A DNA stretch of 64,000 nt. Source: Stomorhina lunata (taxonomy: Eukaryota; Arthropoda; Insecta; Diptera; Rhiniidae). Location of the stretch: assembly GCA_933228675.1 (NCBI GenBank), contig OW121741.1:137419858-137483857 (forward strand), read 5' to 3'. The position numbers were made by a program, and so were the translations under genes. Numbering within the stretch: the first letter of the stretch is position 1; every line of letters starts with the position of its first letter. The notes under the pieces were generated by a model, which was given only the letters and a program-made list of their open reading frames with translations, was not told the DNA's origin and ran no database searches. Positions 48,851 through 59,655 of the stretch are shown here, in pieces.

Positions 48851-49059
48851 GTTAGAGCGGCTCTACAAATAAACTGTACCCCAAACTAATTCTAAAACGA
48901 AATGTTATCCATTTATAACTGAATAGTTTTTTCCCATAGCCTTACTCACACATTCTGTTCCCTGATCCCAGCAAGATCATTGGACGAATATTTTTCAATA
49001 GTTTTCTTAGTATAACCTCAAGTGAAATTTAATTTCTTTTTGGATCGAGCTGCTCTAAC
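48851..49059. mobile_element. Possible short inverted-terminus element
   Basis: GTTAGAGCGGCTC at 48851-48863 and GAGCTGCTCTAAC at 49047-49059 are inverted with one mismatch and stand out as GC-rich. They would bound a 209-bp element. No target duplication is visible. It may be chance. Confidence 0.3.
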
Positions 49060-49370
49060 ACGTATAAGTATTTGCATGAAAAAATTCATTTTTGAAAAAA
49101 GTGAAATTAATATAAATTTCTTTTGTGTATTTAATAAATTCAATTTCGTTTATTCATAACACACTTTTTTCCAGTGGCTTTATTAAAATTAAAATTATAC
49201 TGTTTTTTTCTCAATTTATCACCAATATTAAATAACTAAATTAAATAGGCCAGAATAATTTAAATCTTTGACGAATGATTTAAAAAAATGTGATTTGTAA
49301 CGAAAAGAAAATTAATAATATTTAAAAAAAATTTAAATCATCACAAATTTTTAACCTTAAAAATTTTCTT
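49060..49370. other. Unique AT-rich sequence, no gene seen
   Basis: About 310 bp between the possible short element and the 23-bp array. Nothing recognised. Confidence 0.5.
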
Positions 49371-50728
49371 TTTTCTATAGAAAATATGAAAAATTTTCTA
49401 TAGAAAATATGAAAAATTTTCTATAGAAAATATGAAAAATTTTCTATAGAAAATATGAAAAATTTTCTATAGAAAATATGAAAAATTTTCTATAGAAAAT
49501 ATGAAAAATTTTCTATAGAAAATATGAAAAATTTTCTATAGAAAATATGAAAAATTTTCTATAGAAAATATGAAAAATTTTCTATAGAAAATATGAAAAA
49601 TTTTCTATAGAAAATATGAAAAATTTTCTATAGAAAATATGAAAAATTTTCTATAGAAAATATGAAAAATTTTCTATAGAAAATATGAAAAATTTTCTAT
49701 AAAAAATATGAAAAATTTTCTATAAAAAATATGAAAAATTTTCTATAGAAAATATGAAAAATTTTCTGTAGAAAATATGAAAAATTTTCTATAGAAAATA
49801 TGAAAAATTTTCTATAAAAAATATGAAAAATTTTCTATAGAAAATATGAAAAATTTTCTATAGAAAATATGAAAAATTTTCTATAGAAAATATGAAAAAT
49901 TTTCTATAGAAAATATGAAAAATTTTCTATAGAAAATATGAAAAATTTTCTATAGAAAATATGAAAAATTTTCTATAGAAAATATGAAAAATTTTCTATA
50001 GAAAATATGAAAAATTTTCTATAGAAAATATGAAAAATTTTCTATAGAAAATATGAAAAATTTTCTATAGAAAATATGAAAAATTTTCTATAGAAAATAT
50101 GAAAAATTTTCTATAGAAAATATGAAAAATTTTCTATAGAAAATATGAAAAATTTTCTATAGAAAATATGAAAAATTTTCTATAGAAAATATGAAAAATT
50201 TTCTATAGAAAATATGAAAAATTTTCTATAGAAAATATGAAAAATTTTCTATAGAAAATATGAAAAATTTTCTATAGAAAATATGAAAAATTTTCTATAG
50301 AAAATATGAAAAATTTTCTATAGAAAATATGAAAAATTTTCTATAGAAAATATGAAAAATTTTCTATAGAAAATATGAAAAATTTTCTATAGAAAATATG
50401 AAAAATTTTCTATAGAAAATATGAAAAATTTTCTATAGAAAATATGAAAAATTTTCTATAGAAAATATGAAAAATTTTCTATAGAAAATATGAAAAATTT
50501 TCTATAGAAAATATGAAAAATTTTCTATAGAAAATATGAAAAATTTTCTATAGAAAATATGAAAAATTTTCTATAGAAAATATGAAAAATTTTCTATAGA
50601 AAATATGAAAAATTTTCTATAGAAAATATGAAAAATTTTCTATAGAAAATATGAAAAATTTTCTATAGAAAATATGAAAAATTTTCTATAGAAAATATGA
50701 AAAATTGTCTATAGAAAATATGAAAAAT
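49371..50728. repeat. 23-bp tandem array, nearly perfect
   Basis: The unit is TTTTCTATAGAAAA plus TATGAAAAA. The AAAATATG block begins at 49381 and again at 50715, exactly 58 x 23 bp apart, so 59 units sit in one register with no net indel. Only about five units carry substitutions (CTATAAAA near 49700, 49723 and 49813; CTGTAG near 49767; TTGTCT near 50707). The homogeneity implies recent expansion. An assembly artefact is possible, as short reads cannot span it. Confidence 0.98.
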
Positions 50729-52439
50729 AGTTTTTACAACAATAAATATTGAATAAGAATTTGTTTGTCTTTAAATGTAGTGGTGTTTGGTCTTCAACAA
50801 GGAACTTTGGGCACCCTTGATATAAATTATATTTATATTAAAAATAATCTAAATAAAATCTAAAATTTGTATTTGCCTTTAAGGGATTTTTTAGTTTGTC
50901 AATTAGTCAATTCCCTAATTTAAAAAAATTCATTTGAAATTATAAAAATTCTTTGTGAGAGGATTTTCTTAATTCTGCTCGCGGCTTTAAGTTTTAATTT
51001 TTGTCTATTTTAATCAATTCAAATTAAAAAGCAATATTTTACAAAACGTTTTTTGGCCTATGTAAAGGGATTAAATTAAAATCCCTTTTTTTACATATTT
51101 GCAGATGAGTGTTTGTATATGTAGATGTATATAATATATGAATATTTAAATTAACAAAATATTCATAACTTTTATTTACTTATCATCAGGCAGGCATACA
51201 AATGAACGATGGATAAATGTAAGTGTATTCTATTTATTTATGACGATTTTTTGCTTCTTTACAAATTTTTTTGATTTGAAAAAAGTTTCATAAAACATAT
51301 GTAACATGTTGTTGTAATTAGCATTTTATGATTGTAACTTTTTATTCTGCCAAAGGAAAAAAGTTTTGCCAAAAAAAATTAAAATAAAAAATTTTAAAAT
51401 GTTTACAAATTCAAGCTACGTGCCTTTAACACAAGAAATTATATTAATATATGAAATAATATGAAAATAACTCGGAAACAACAAAAAGTTATATTTAATT
51501 TTAAAAAGAGGAAAACTTTTTTAAAATTCTGGGAAAATACATGAGCGAAAAAAGTGACAAAGTTTCAACACACAGATACTCATCAGTTTGTATGCTTGCA
51601 AAGGAAAGCGACTATGTGCGTGCGTTTACACATACAATAAATAAGTTTTATTGCTTGCAATTTAGCATAATTAAATTTATTTCCATAATTAAATAAACGT
51701 AATTATATTATTTAATTTACAAATTATAAAATTGTATAAATTTGCTTCTTTATGGAATTTTTTCTTCACGAAATGACTACAGCGAATCTTGGCATCGTCA
51801 GAGATTTATGATCGCAATAAAAAGGATATAATAAGGAATTTAATTATAATTGATCTAAATAAATGGCTTTAAACTGTTGTAAGAATAATTCTTTTAAGCC
51901 AATTTTGAATCTTATTAAAAATGCATAACCCTACAAAAGAACATTTTAAGTCCTAAAACTTTTATAAAACTTTAATTCACTCATTATTCAAACTCAAACT
52001 AACTCTATAAATTTTCCTCACTCTTCCGCTATTTCGTGAAATTCTACATTTGACCATAAAAATGCTGTTATAAAGTTGTATTTTTTAACACCAACTTGTT
52101 AACTGCATTCTGCTCATTAACCTGATATAATTTCAGTTTAATTACCTTGAATAAAAACGAAATTTTATGAATGGAATTATTACACAGTTTTTTTTATATT
52201 TTCTTTACTTTTGAATTAAGCATTCATTCAACTTCATTTGGCAAATTTATGTTTAACTTTCGTATTTTATTAATGCTAATTTTTTTTTTAATTAAACTCT
52301 GAAAGCAAATTCTTACTAAAAGTTGAGCAATAAAAAACAATAACCAACAAAATTCAAAATTTTTTAAACTTTCGTTTGGTGTGAAGTATTAAAAATAAAA
52401 CTTTTAATTTAAACTCATTATTTAATTCAATTTTTAAAG
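50729..52439. other. Unique sequence, no gene called
   Basis: About 1.7 kb of AT-rich DNA. At 51190-51218 a good acceptor (TTTTATTTACTTATCATCAG ends at 51189) is followed 29 bp later by GTAAGTG with one open frame between (RHTNERWIN). This is a weak micro-exon candidate only. Otherwise nothing seen. Confidence 0.45.
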
Positions 52440-54470
52440 TTTCCAAAAATTTTCTATAAACAATTGCTTAATGATTTGACCAATTTTTCTATAGACGTTT
52501 TGTAACTTTTTAATAGAAATTTTCTAAAACGTAGGAACTTCCTATAGAAAATGTTTAATTATTTTAAAACATTTTCTTTAAAATATTGTTACAAATTAAA
52601 AAAAAAATTAATGAAATTTTGAATGATTTTTCGAAATTTTATTTAGTTAATTAAAAAACGTTTTTGAAAAATTTTAAAAGTTTTTGAAAAATTTTCTATA
52701 AACAATTTTTTATGTTTTCGAAAAGTTTTCTTTAAAAAATGGTTTATGTTTTCGAAAAATTTTCTACAGAAAATTTTTTAATGTTTTTGAAAAATTTTCT
52801 ACAGAAAATTTTTTAATGTTTTTGAAAAATTTTCTACAGAAAATTTTTTAATGTTTTCGAAAAATTTTCTATAGAAATTTTTTTATGTTTTTGAAAAATT
52901 TTCTATAGAAAATTTTTTATGTTTTTGAAAAATTTTCTATAGAAAATTTTTTATGTTTTTAAAAAATTTTCTATAGAAAATTTTTTATGTTTTTGAAAAA
53001 TTTTCTATAGAAAATTTTTTATGGTTTTGAAAAATTTTCTATAGAAAATTTTTTGTGTTTTTGAAAAATTTTCTATAGAAAATTTTTTATGGTTTTGAAA
53101 AATTTTCTATAGAAAATTTTTTATGGTTTTGAAAAATTTTCTATAGAAAATTTTTTATGGTTTTGAAAAATTTTCTATAGAAAATTTTTTATGGTTTTGA
53201 AAAATTTTCTATAGAAAATTTTTTATGGTTTTGAAAAATTATCTATAGAAAATTTTTTATGTTTTTGAAAAATTTTCTATAGAAAATTTTTTATGTTTTT
53301 GAAAAATTTTCTATAGAAAATTTTTTATGTTTTTGAAAAATTTTCTATAGAAAATTTTGAATGTTTTTGAAAAATTTTCTATAGAAAATTTTGAATGTTT
53401 TTGAAAAATTTTCTATAGAAAATTTTTTATGTTTTTGAAAAATTTTCTATAGAAAATTTTTAATGTTTTTGAAAAATTTTCTATAGAAAATTTTTTATGT
53501 TTTTGAAAAATTTTCTATAGAAAATTTTTTATGTTTTTGAAAAATTTTCTATAGAAAATTTTTTATGTTTTTGAAAAATTTTCTATAGAAAATTTTTTAT
53601 GTTTTTGAAAAATTTTCTATAGAAAATTTTTTATGTTTTTGAAAAATTTTCTATAGAAAATTCTTTATGTTTTTGAAAAATTTTCTATAGAAAATTTTTT
53701 ATGTTTTTGAAAAATTTTCTATAGAAAATTTTTTATGGTTTTGAAAAATTTTCTATAGAAAATTTTTTATGTTTTTGAAAAATTTTCTATAGAAAATTTT
53801 TTATGTTTTTGAAAAATTTTCTATAGAAAATTTTTTATGTTATTGAAAAATTTTCTTTAGAAAATTTGTTATGTTATTGAAAAATTTTCTATAGAAAATT
53901 TTTTAGGTTTTTGAAAAATTTTCTATAGAAAATTTTTAAGGTTTTTAAAAAATTTTCTATAGAAAATTTTTAAAAAAACATAAAAACTTTCTATAGAAAA
54001 TTTTGTATGTTTTTGAAAACTTTTCTATAAAAAATTTTTAATGTTTTTTAAAAATTTTCTATAGAAAATTTTTAATGTTTTTGAAAACTTTTCTATAGAA
54101 AATTTTTTATGTTTTTGAAAAATTTTTTATGTTTTCGAAAAATTTTCTACAGAAAATTTTTAATGTTTTAGAAAAATTTTCTATAGAAAATTGTTTGTGT
54201 TTTTGAAAAATTTTCTATAGAAAATTTTTTATGTTTTTGAAAATTTTTCTATAGAAAATTTTGAAAGTTTTTGTTTTTTAAAAAACAAGTTAACAATTTT
54301 TTTATAAACTTTCTATAAAATAAGTTTTATTTTTTAAAAATTTTTTGTAAAAAATTTAAATTTTTGTCTGAAAACTTTTCTATAAAAAGTTTTGAATTTT
54401 ATCAATATCGATGTTTTTAATTTATAATTTTTATAGAAAAACAAAATGTTATAAAAACTATTAAAAATCC
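52440..54470. repeat. 34-bp tandem array (CTATAGAAAA family)
   Basis: About 45 regular units of GAAAAATTTTCTATAGAAAA plus TTTTTTATGTTTTT at 34 bp (checked at 53521 and 53555), with degenerate edges. Variant TATGGTTTT units cluster at 53020-53230 and GAATG units near 53360-53400, showing local spread of variants. Confidence 0.97.
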
Positions 54471-54832
54471 TTTTATAAATTATTTAAAGAATATCTATAA
54501 CAAAATTCTGCAAAAATTTAATGTAATGTAAAATTAACGAATGATACTAGAGCATTTTTAATTAAAAATTAAACAACAAAGATAGTGTTTGTAATTTACA
54601 GCAAATGAGAAGCTATTTATGTGGGTGCAAACTAAAAATATTTTGTTATATTTATAAAGGATTTTATGCACAAAAAAAACATATTCAAAACTAACAAAAA
54701 CAGTCAGAAACAAAAAAACACTTAAATTAGAAACCATAATCATTAAATATGATTAGACACTAATGTAAACAACTGTTCCAAAACATACATACAGACGTCA
54801 TAACAAATAAACAAATGTAAGCGGATACTTAC
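54471..54832. other. Unique sequence, probable 5' part of an intron on the minus strand
   Basis: Non-repetitive AT-rich DNA directly downstream (minus strand) of a strong donor. The open frame at 54558-54743 is not credible. Confidence 0.4.
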
Positions 54833-54906
54833 CCAACGGTTTGCGGGATAGCATTGTTTTCGAAACTATTGAAATTGGTTGTTATTGAAACATGCCTCTC
54901 TAACAT
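54833..54906 (-). CDS. Candidate coding exon (possible start exon) of an unidentified host gene
   Basis: On the minus strand an open frame starts at an ATG (54906) and runs 24 codons plus GG to a strong donor: CCGTTGG then GTAAGTATCC, first intron base 54832. The peptide begins MLERHVSITTNFNSFENN and ends IPQTV. Third-position bases are mixed and composition is less AT-rich than the surroundings, unlike the repeat-derived frames. The frame is open further upstream to a TAA, so the exon could instead be internal; an acceptor CATTTTAG at 54946 would give a 39-bp leader. That leader contains a two-codon upstream frame (ATG AGC TGA) whose stop overlaps the proposed start. I do not recognise the protein. 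Likely a host gene exon followed by a very long intron containing the arrays. Confidence 0.45.
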
Positions 54907-54945
54907 CAGCTCATATTTAATCAGAGAAATGTTATATTACAAGAA

Positions 54946-55799
54946 CTAAAATGGAATATTCAAAACCTTTTACCTCTATCATATTAGGATCACTTGTTTT
55001 CAAACGCTCGAGGTCAGTAAAACCTACAAAACTGCTGGAGTATTTCAAAATTTTGTAGTTGTATATTTTATTTATGTGTGTGAATGTGTAAAACTAACAA
55101 AAACAAGGATGCATGAAACATCAACAACACATGTTTATGCATGCACCTGGGTGATATACACAACACATACAACATCTAAGCACATACAAACACATACACT
55201 TTCCCATACAATCACCAACATTGTCTGCTTGAAATGCTGAACATTCATGAAGGTACTAAGGAGAATGCCACAGTCATAGTTTCACATACTTGCCACACTT
55301 TGTCGTAACGTTGTAGTTGTTGTTGTTGTGTTGATTCATATGTCCTGGCATCTATTTAGTTCCTGCATAAACACACAGACAGATAGAGACAAACACACAA
55401 CGACACACATAAACAATAACAGAAAAGTGTGACATACAACATGAAAATTCACTTTTGCTTTAGTTTATTGTGGCATTAATAGCATGCAACATTCAGCTAG
55501 GCGGTGATGGTGGTGGGAAAAAACATCGAATGTTTAGTAAATAACAATTTTTGGGATAATGTTATACCTGGTACATATGAGTACATCGAGTGGAGACATG
55601 CACATAGAGCAAAGTAGTAAACATGTTATGAAGATGAGGTTTAATTTGTTCAAGTCATAGTAGTTCAAGCTTAAGAATACCGTTTTCTTATAAATGTGAA
55701 ATGTCGGTGTATTTTAGAAAAAAATATTCCATATCTTATACAAAATATCAACGAACGATTACAGCTGAAAATCGCCTGATATTGAACTGCTAATCTTCT
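54946..55799. other. Unique sequence, no gene seen
   Basis: About 850 bp of less AT-skewed DNA with CA/TG and GTT trinucleotide patches. It lies upstream of the minus-strand exon candidate and could be promoter or intron. No clear TATA box or start motif was identified. Confidence 0.4.
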
Positions 55800-57995
55800 T
55801 TAGAAATTTGTAATATTTTCAAAAAATTTCTATAAAAAATTTATAATGGTTTTAGAAATTTTTTTGAAAAAAATTGTAATTTTTTTTAAGTTTTCTATAC
55901 AAAATTTATTATAGAAAATTTTTGAAAATTTCTATAAAAAAATTTCTACAGAAAATTTTCAAATTTTTTTTGTGAAAATTTGTTAAGTTTTTTAAAATTT
56001 TTATAGAAGAGTTGTAACGTTTCTTAGAATTTTCTATAGAAAATTTTATTTTTTTTTCAAAATTTTCTATAGAAAATTTTTAATGTATTTAGAAATTATC
56101 TATAGAAAATTTTTTATATTTTTGGAAATTTTTTATAGAAAAGTTTTTATATTATTGGAAATTTTCTATAGAAAATTTTTAATGTTATCAGAAATTTTCT
56201 ATATTTTTTATATTTTTGGAAATTTTCTATAGAAAATTTTTAATATTTTTGGAAATTTTCTATAGAAAATTTTTAATATTTTTGGAAATTTCTATAGAAA
56301 ATTTTTAATATTTTTGGAAATTTTCTATAGAAAATTTTTAATATTTTTGGAAATTTTCTATAGAAAATTTTTAATATTTTTGGAAATTTTCTATAGAAAA
56401 TTTTTAATATTTTTGCAAATTTTCTATAGAAAATTTTTAATATTTTTGGAAATTTTCTACAGAAAATTTTTAATATTTTTGGAAATTTTCTATAGAAAAT
56501 TTTTAATATTTTTGGAAATTTTCTATAGAAAATTTTTAATGTTTTTAGAAATTTTCTATAGAAAATTTTTAATGTTTTTAGAAATTTTCTATAGAAAATT
56601 TTTAATGTTTTTAGAAATTTTCTATAGAAAATTTTTAATGTTTTTAGAAATTTTCTATAGAAAATTTTTAATATTTTTGGAAATTTTCTATAGAAAATTT
56701 TTAATATTTTTGGAAATTTTCTATAGAAAATTTTTAATATTTTCGGAAATTTTCTATAGAAAATTTTTAATATTTTCGGAAATTTTCTATAGAAAATTTT
56801 TAATATTTTCGGAAATTTTCTATAGAAAATTTTTAATATTTTTTTAAATTTTCTATAGAAAATGTTTCAATATTTTTGGAAATTTTCTATAGAAAATTTT
56901 TAATATTTTTGAAAATTTTCTATAGAAAATTTTTAATATTTTTGAAAATTTTCTATAGAAAATTTTTAATATTTTTGGAAATTTTCTAAAGAAAATTTGT
57001 AATATTTTTGGAAATTTTCTATAGAAAATTTTTAATATTTTTGGAAATTTTCTATAGAAAATTTTTAATATTTTTGGAAATTTTCTATAGATAATTTTTA
57101 ATATTTTTGGAAATTTTTTATAAAAATTTTAATGTTTTTGGAAATTTTCTATAAAAAATTTGTAATGTTTTTAGACATTTTTTATAAAAAATTTTCTATA
57201 GAAGATTTTCAATGTTTTTAGAAATTTTCTATAGAAAATTTTTAATATTTTTGAAAATTTTCTATAAAAATTTTAATGTTTGTGGAAATTTTCTATAGAA
57301 AATTTTTAATATTTTCGGAAATTTTCTATAGAAAATTTTTAATATTTTCGGAAATTTTCTATAGAAAATTTTTAATATTTTCGGAAATTTTCTATAGAAA
57401 ATTTTTAATATTTTTTTAAATTTTCTATAGAAAATGTTTCAATATTTTTGGAAATTTTCTATAGAAAATTTTTAATATTTTTGAAAATTTTCTATAGAAA
57501 ATTTTTAATATTTTTGAAAATTTTCTATAGAAAATTTTTAATATTTTTGGAAATTTTCTAAAGAAAATTTGTAATATTTTTGGAAATTTTCTATAGAAAA
57601 TTTTTAATATTTTTGGAAATTTTCTATAGATAATTTTTAATATTTTTGGAAATTTTTTATAAAAATTTTAATGTTTTTGGAAATTTTCTATAAAAAATTT
57701 GTAATGTTTTTAGACATTTTTTATAAAAAATTTTCTATAGAAGATTTTCAATGTTTTTAGAAATTTTCTATAGAAAATTTTTAATATTTTTGAAAATTTT
57801 CTATAAAAATTTTAATGTTTGTGGAAATTTTCTATAGAAAATTTTTAATGTTTTTAGACATTTTTTATAAAAAATTTTATATAGAAAATTTTAAATGTTT
57901 TTAGAAAAATTTTAATTTTTTAGAAATTTTCTATAGAAAAATTTTAATTTTTTATAAGAAAATTTGTTTAAAAAATTTGTTATGAAATTTTTTAT
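55800..57995. repeat. 33-bp tandem array (CTATAGAAAA family) with ~0.55-kb internal duplication
   Basis: Units of GGAAATTTTCTATAGAAAA plus TTTTTAATATTTTT at 33 bp. Because 33 is a multiple of three, one frame stays open over 177 codons (56314-56847) as an 11-residue repeat, EIFYRKFLIFL; this is an artefact. A larger block is duplicated in tandem: the marker AATGTTTCAA occurs at 56861 and 57433 (572 bp), and GTTTGTGG at 57278 and 57817 (539 bp). The 33-bp difference equals one unit lost in the second copy. Confidence 0.96.
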
Positions 57996-59327
57996 AGAAA
58001 GTTGTAATCGTTTCAAGAAAGTGGAACCACCACTTTCTCACAGTCTTACTAACATCAATATGTCACTATCTTTTATGCAAATTCTATGTAAATAGAATTA
58101 TATGTTAAGAGATTTTAAGGTAAAGATTCATTTTTGATCTGAATTCTACACTTACTTTCAAACTTGGATATCATTGGATGTAAAAATGTATGTCACAGAC
58201 ATAAGTAAAACTTGTCTTATTCCCAAAAACAATATGTATCTAGATATGGATATCTTAAGTTACTGGTTCGTTTGCATCTGATTTTTTTAATTTTAAAGTG
58301 TCTCGTTCTATCATAAGTGTTTTACAATTAAAAATCCTTAACCATGATATTCAATGTATGACAGTGAGAATATCAAAAGACATATTGTCTTGTTTGGAAT
58401 TTACTTATTTGCAAATGTAAATAACTATATATGTCTCAGATGTCTACAAAGTACATCTCATTTCTATTCTTCAATTTAACTATAAAGTTGACTCAGTTCT
58501 GTTATAGTATAACATATGTACATATTATGTTCTTGAATTTCCATCTTTAAAGTTGTGTAAGTGTATGTGTTTGAACATTTCTGTATGTTAAACAATAAAT
58601 CAAACAAACATATATAAGTATTTGTATTAGTTTATCGGTCCTTCTATATTTATGCCTACAAGAGGTAATATTATAAGTCAAGTTAAGAAAAATAATTAAG
58701 GTGTAAACTATCACTTCCTAATCTATGTAAACATTTATTTATGAAGACTTTTATCAATGTTATATATATTATATTAAAAGCTTCTTTCTTTTCAATATTT
58801 TAATATCTGACTTAGCTTAGTTTTGCTTGTAGACACAGTTGTGTGTACAATCACATGTTTGCTTACTTTAAACTTATGCTTGTTGCTGCTGCTGTCATAT
58901 TTCTTAAATACTTTATACTGAAATGTTCGCATTTGAATGAGTGAATGTCTGAAACAAACGTTTTCCATTAGTTTTATTTGTATACCTTTGTATTTTTCTT
59001 TCCTCTTTTATTTGTTGTTTATAAATGTATATTTATCCTGAATTTTCATATTATAATTCCTATTGTTTTTATTTTAGATTTTCTAGGAGTTTTTTTAAAG
59101 CAAATATTGTCATTTAAGAAATCTTTTTAAAGATTTTTGTTACTGACTGTTGGTCTTCACATAAGTTTAGGGCTTCAGATAAATAAAAAATATTGAATTT
59201 GATAAGATTTTCAAAATCAATTTAAGTGCATTTAAAGTTCATTTTTTTAAGATTTAAAATATATTTTAAATATCTGATTTGCTTGTGATAGTAGTACAAA
59301 GTTCAAAATTTTCTAAAGGAGTTGTAA
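57996..59327. other. Unique sequence, no gene seen
   Basis: About 1.3 kb of AT-rich DNA. No repeat, RNA or coding signal was recognised. Confidence 0.5.
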
Positions 59328-59655
59328 CAGGGGCCAAATTACGTCATTCAATATCGATCGAAATCTTAAAAATTTTCAAAACATTTGTATAGCATACTTT
59401 AAGGATAATCAAAATTATTTAAAAGATGCACAGTTTACAATATTTTTTTTTTTTGAAGTTATTTGCCAAAAGATGAACAATAGTAAAAGAGTTTTAATTG
59501 AAGTATATGTTTTTAAAAACGAATCAAAATGGATACCAAATTTCAATAAACTTTTTGCATCGAAGTAACTTTGAACATCCCTAAAGTATACTTCACAATG
59601 TTTGCTTAAAAGTCTGAGTTTTCGATCGATATCGATTGCGGTAATTTGGCCCCAG
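59328..59655. mobile_element. Non-autonomous element with inverted termini (328 bp), copy 2
   Basis: Starts CAGGGGCCAAATTACGTCAT and ends with the inverse of CTGGGGCCAAATTACCGCA. It matches the minus strand of 7681-7995 along its length. The two ends differ by one base (CAGGGG versus CTGGGG) in both copies, which fixes the orientation. It lies directly left of Tc1-like transposase sequence. No clear target duplication. Confidence 0.8.

Noticed and set aside
48930..49010. Minus-strand frame GYTKKTIEKYSSNDLAGIRE ending at a GTGAGTAAGG donor
   Set aside because: The donor is good but the upstream acceptor is weak and the stretch lies inside a possible short inverted-terminus element. Left as unproven.
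56314..56847. 177-codon open frame of an 11-residue repeat (EIFYRKFLIFL)
   Set aside because: It is the 33-bp array translated; the unit is a multiple of three without a stop in that frame. No start context, no non-repeat part.
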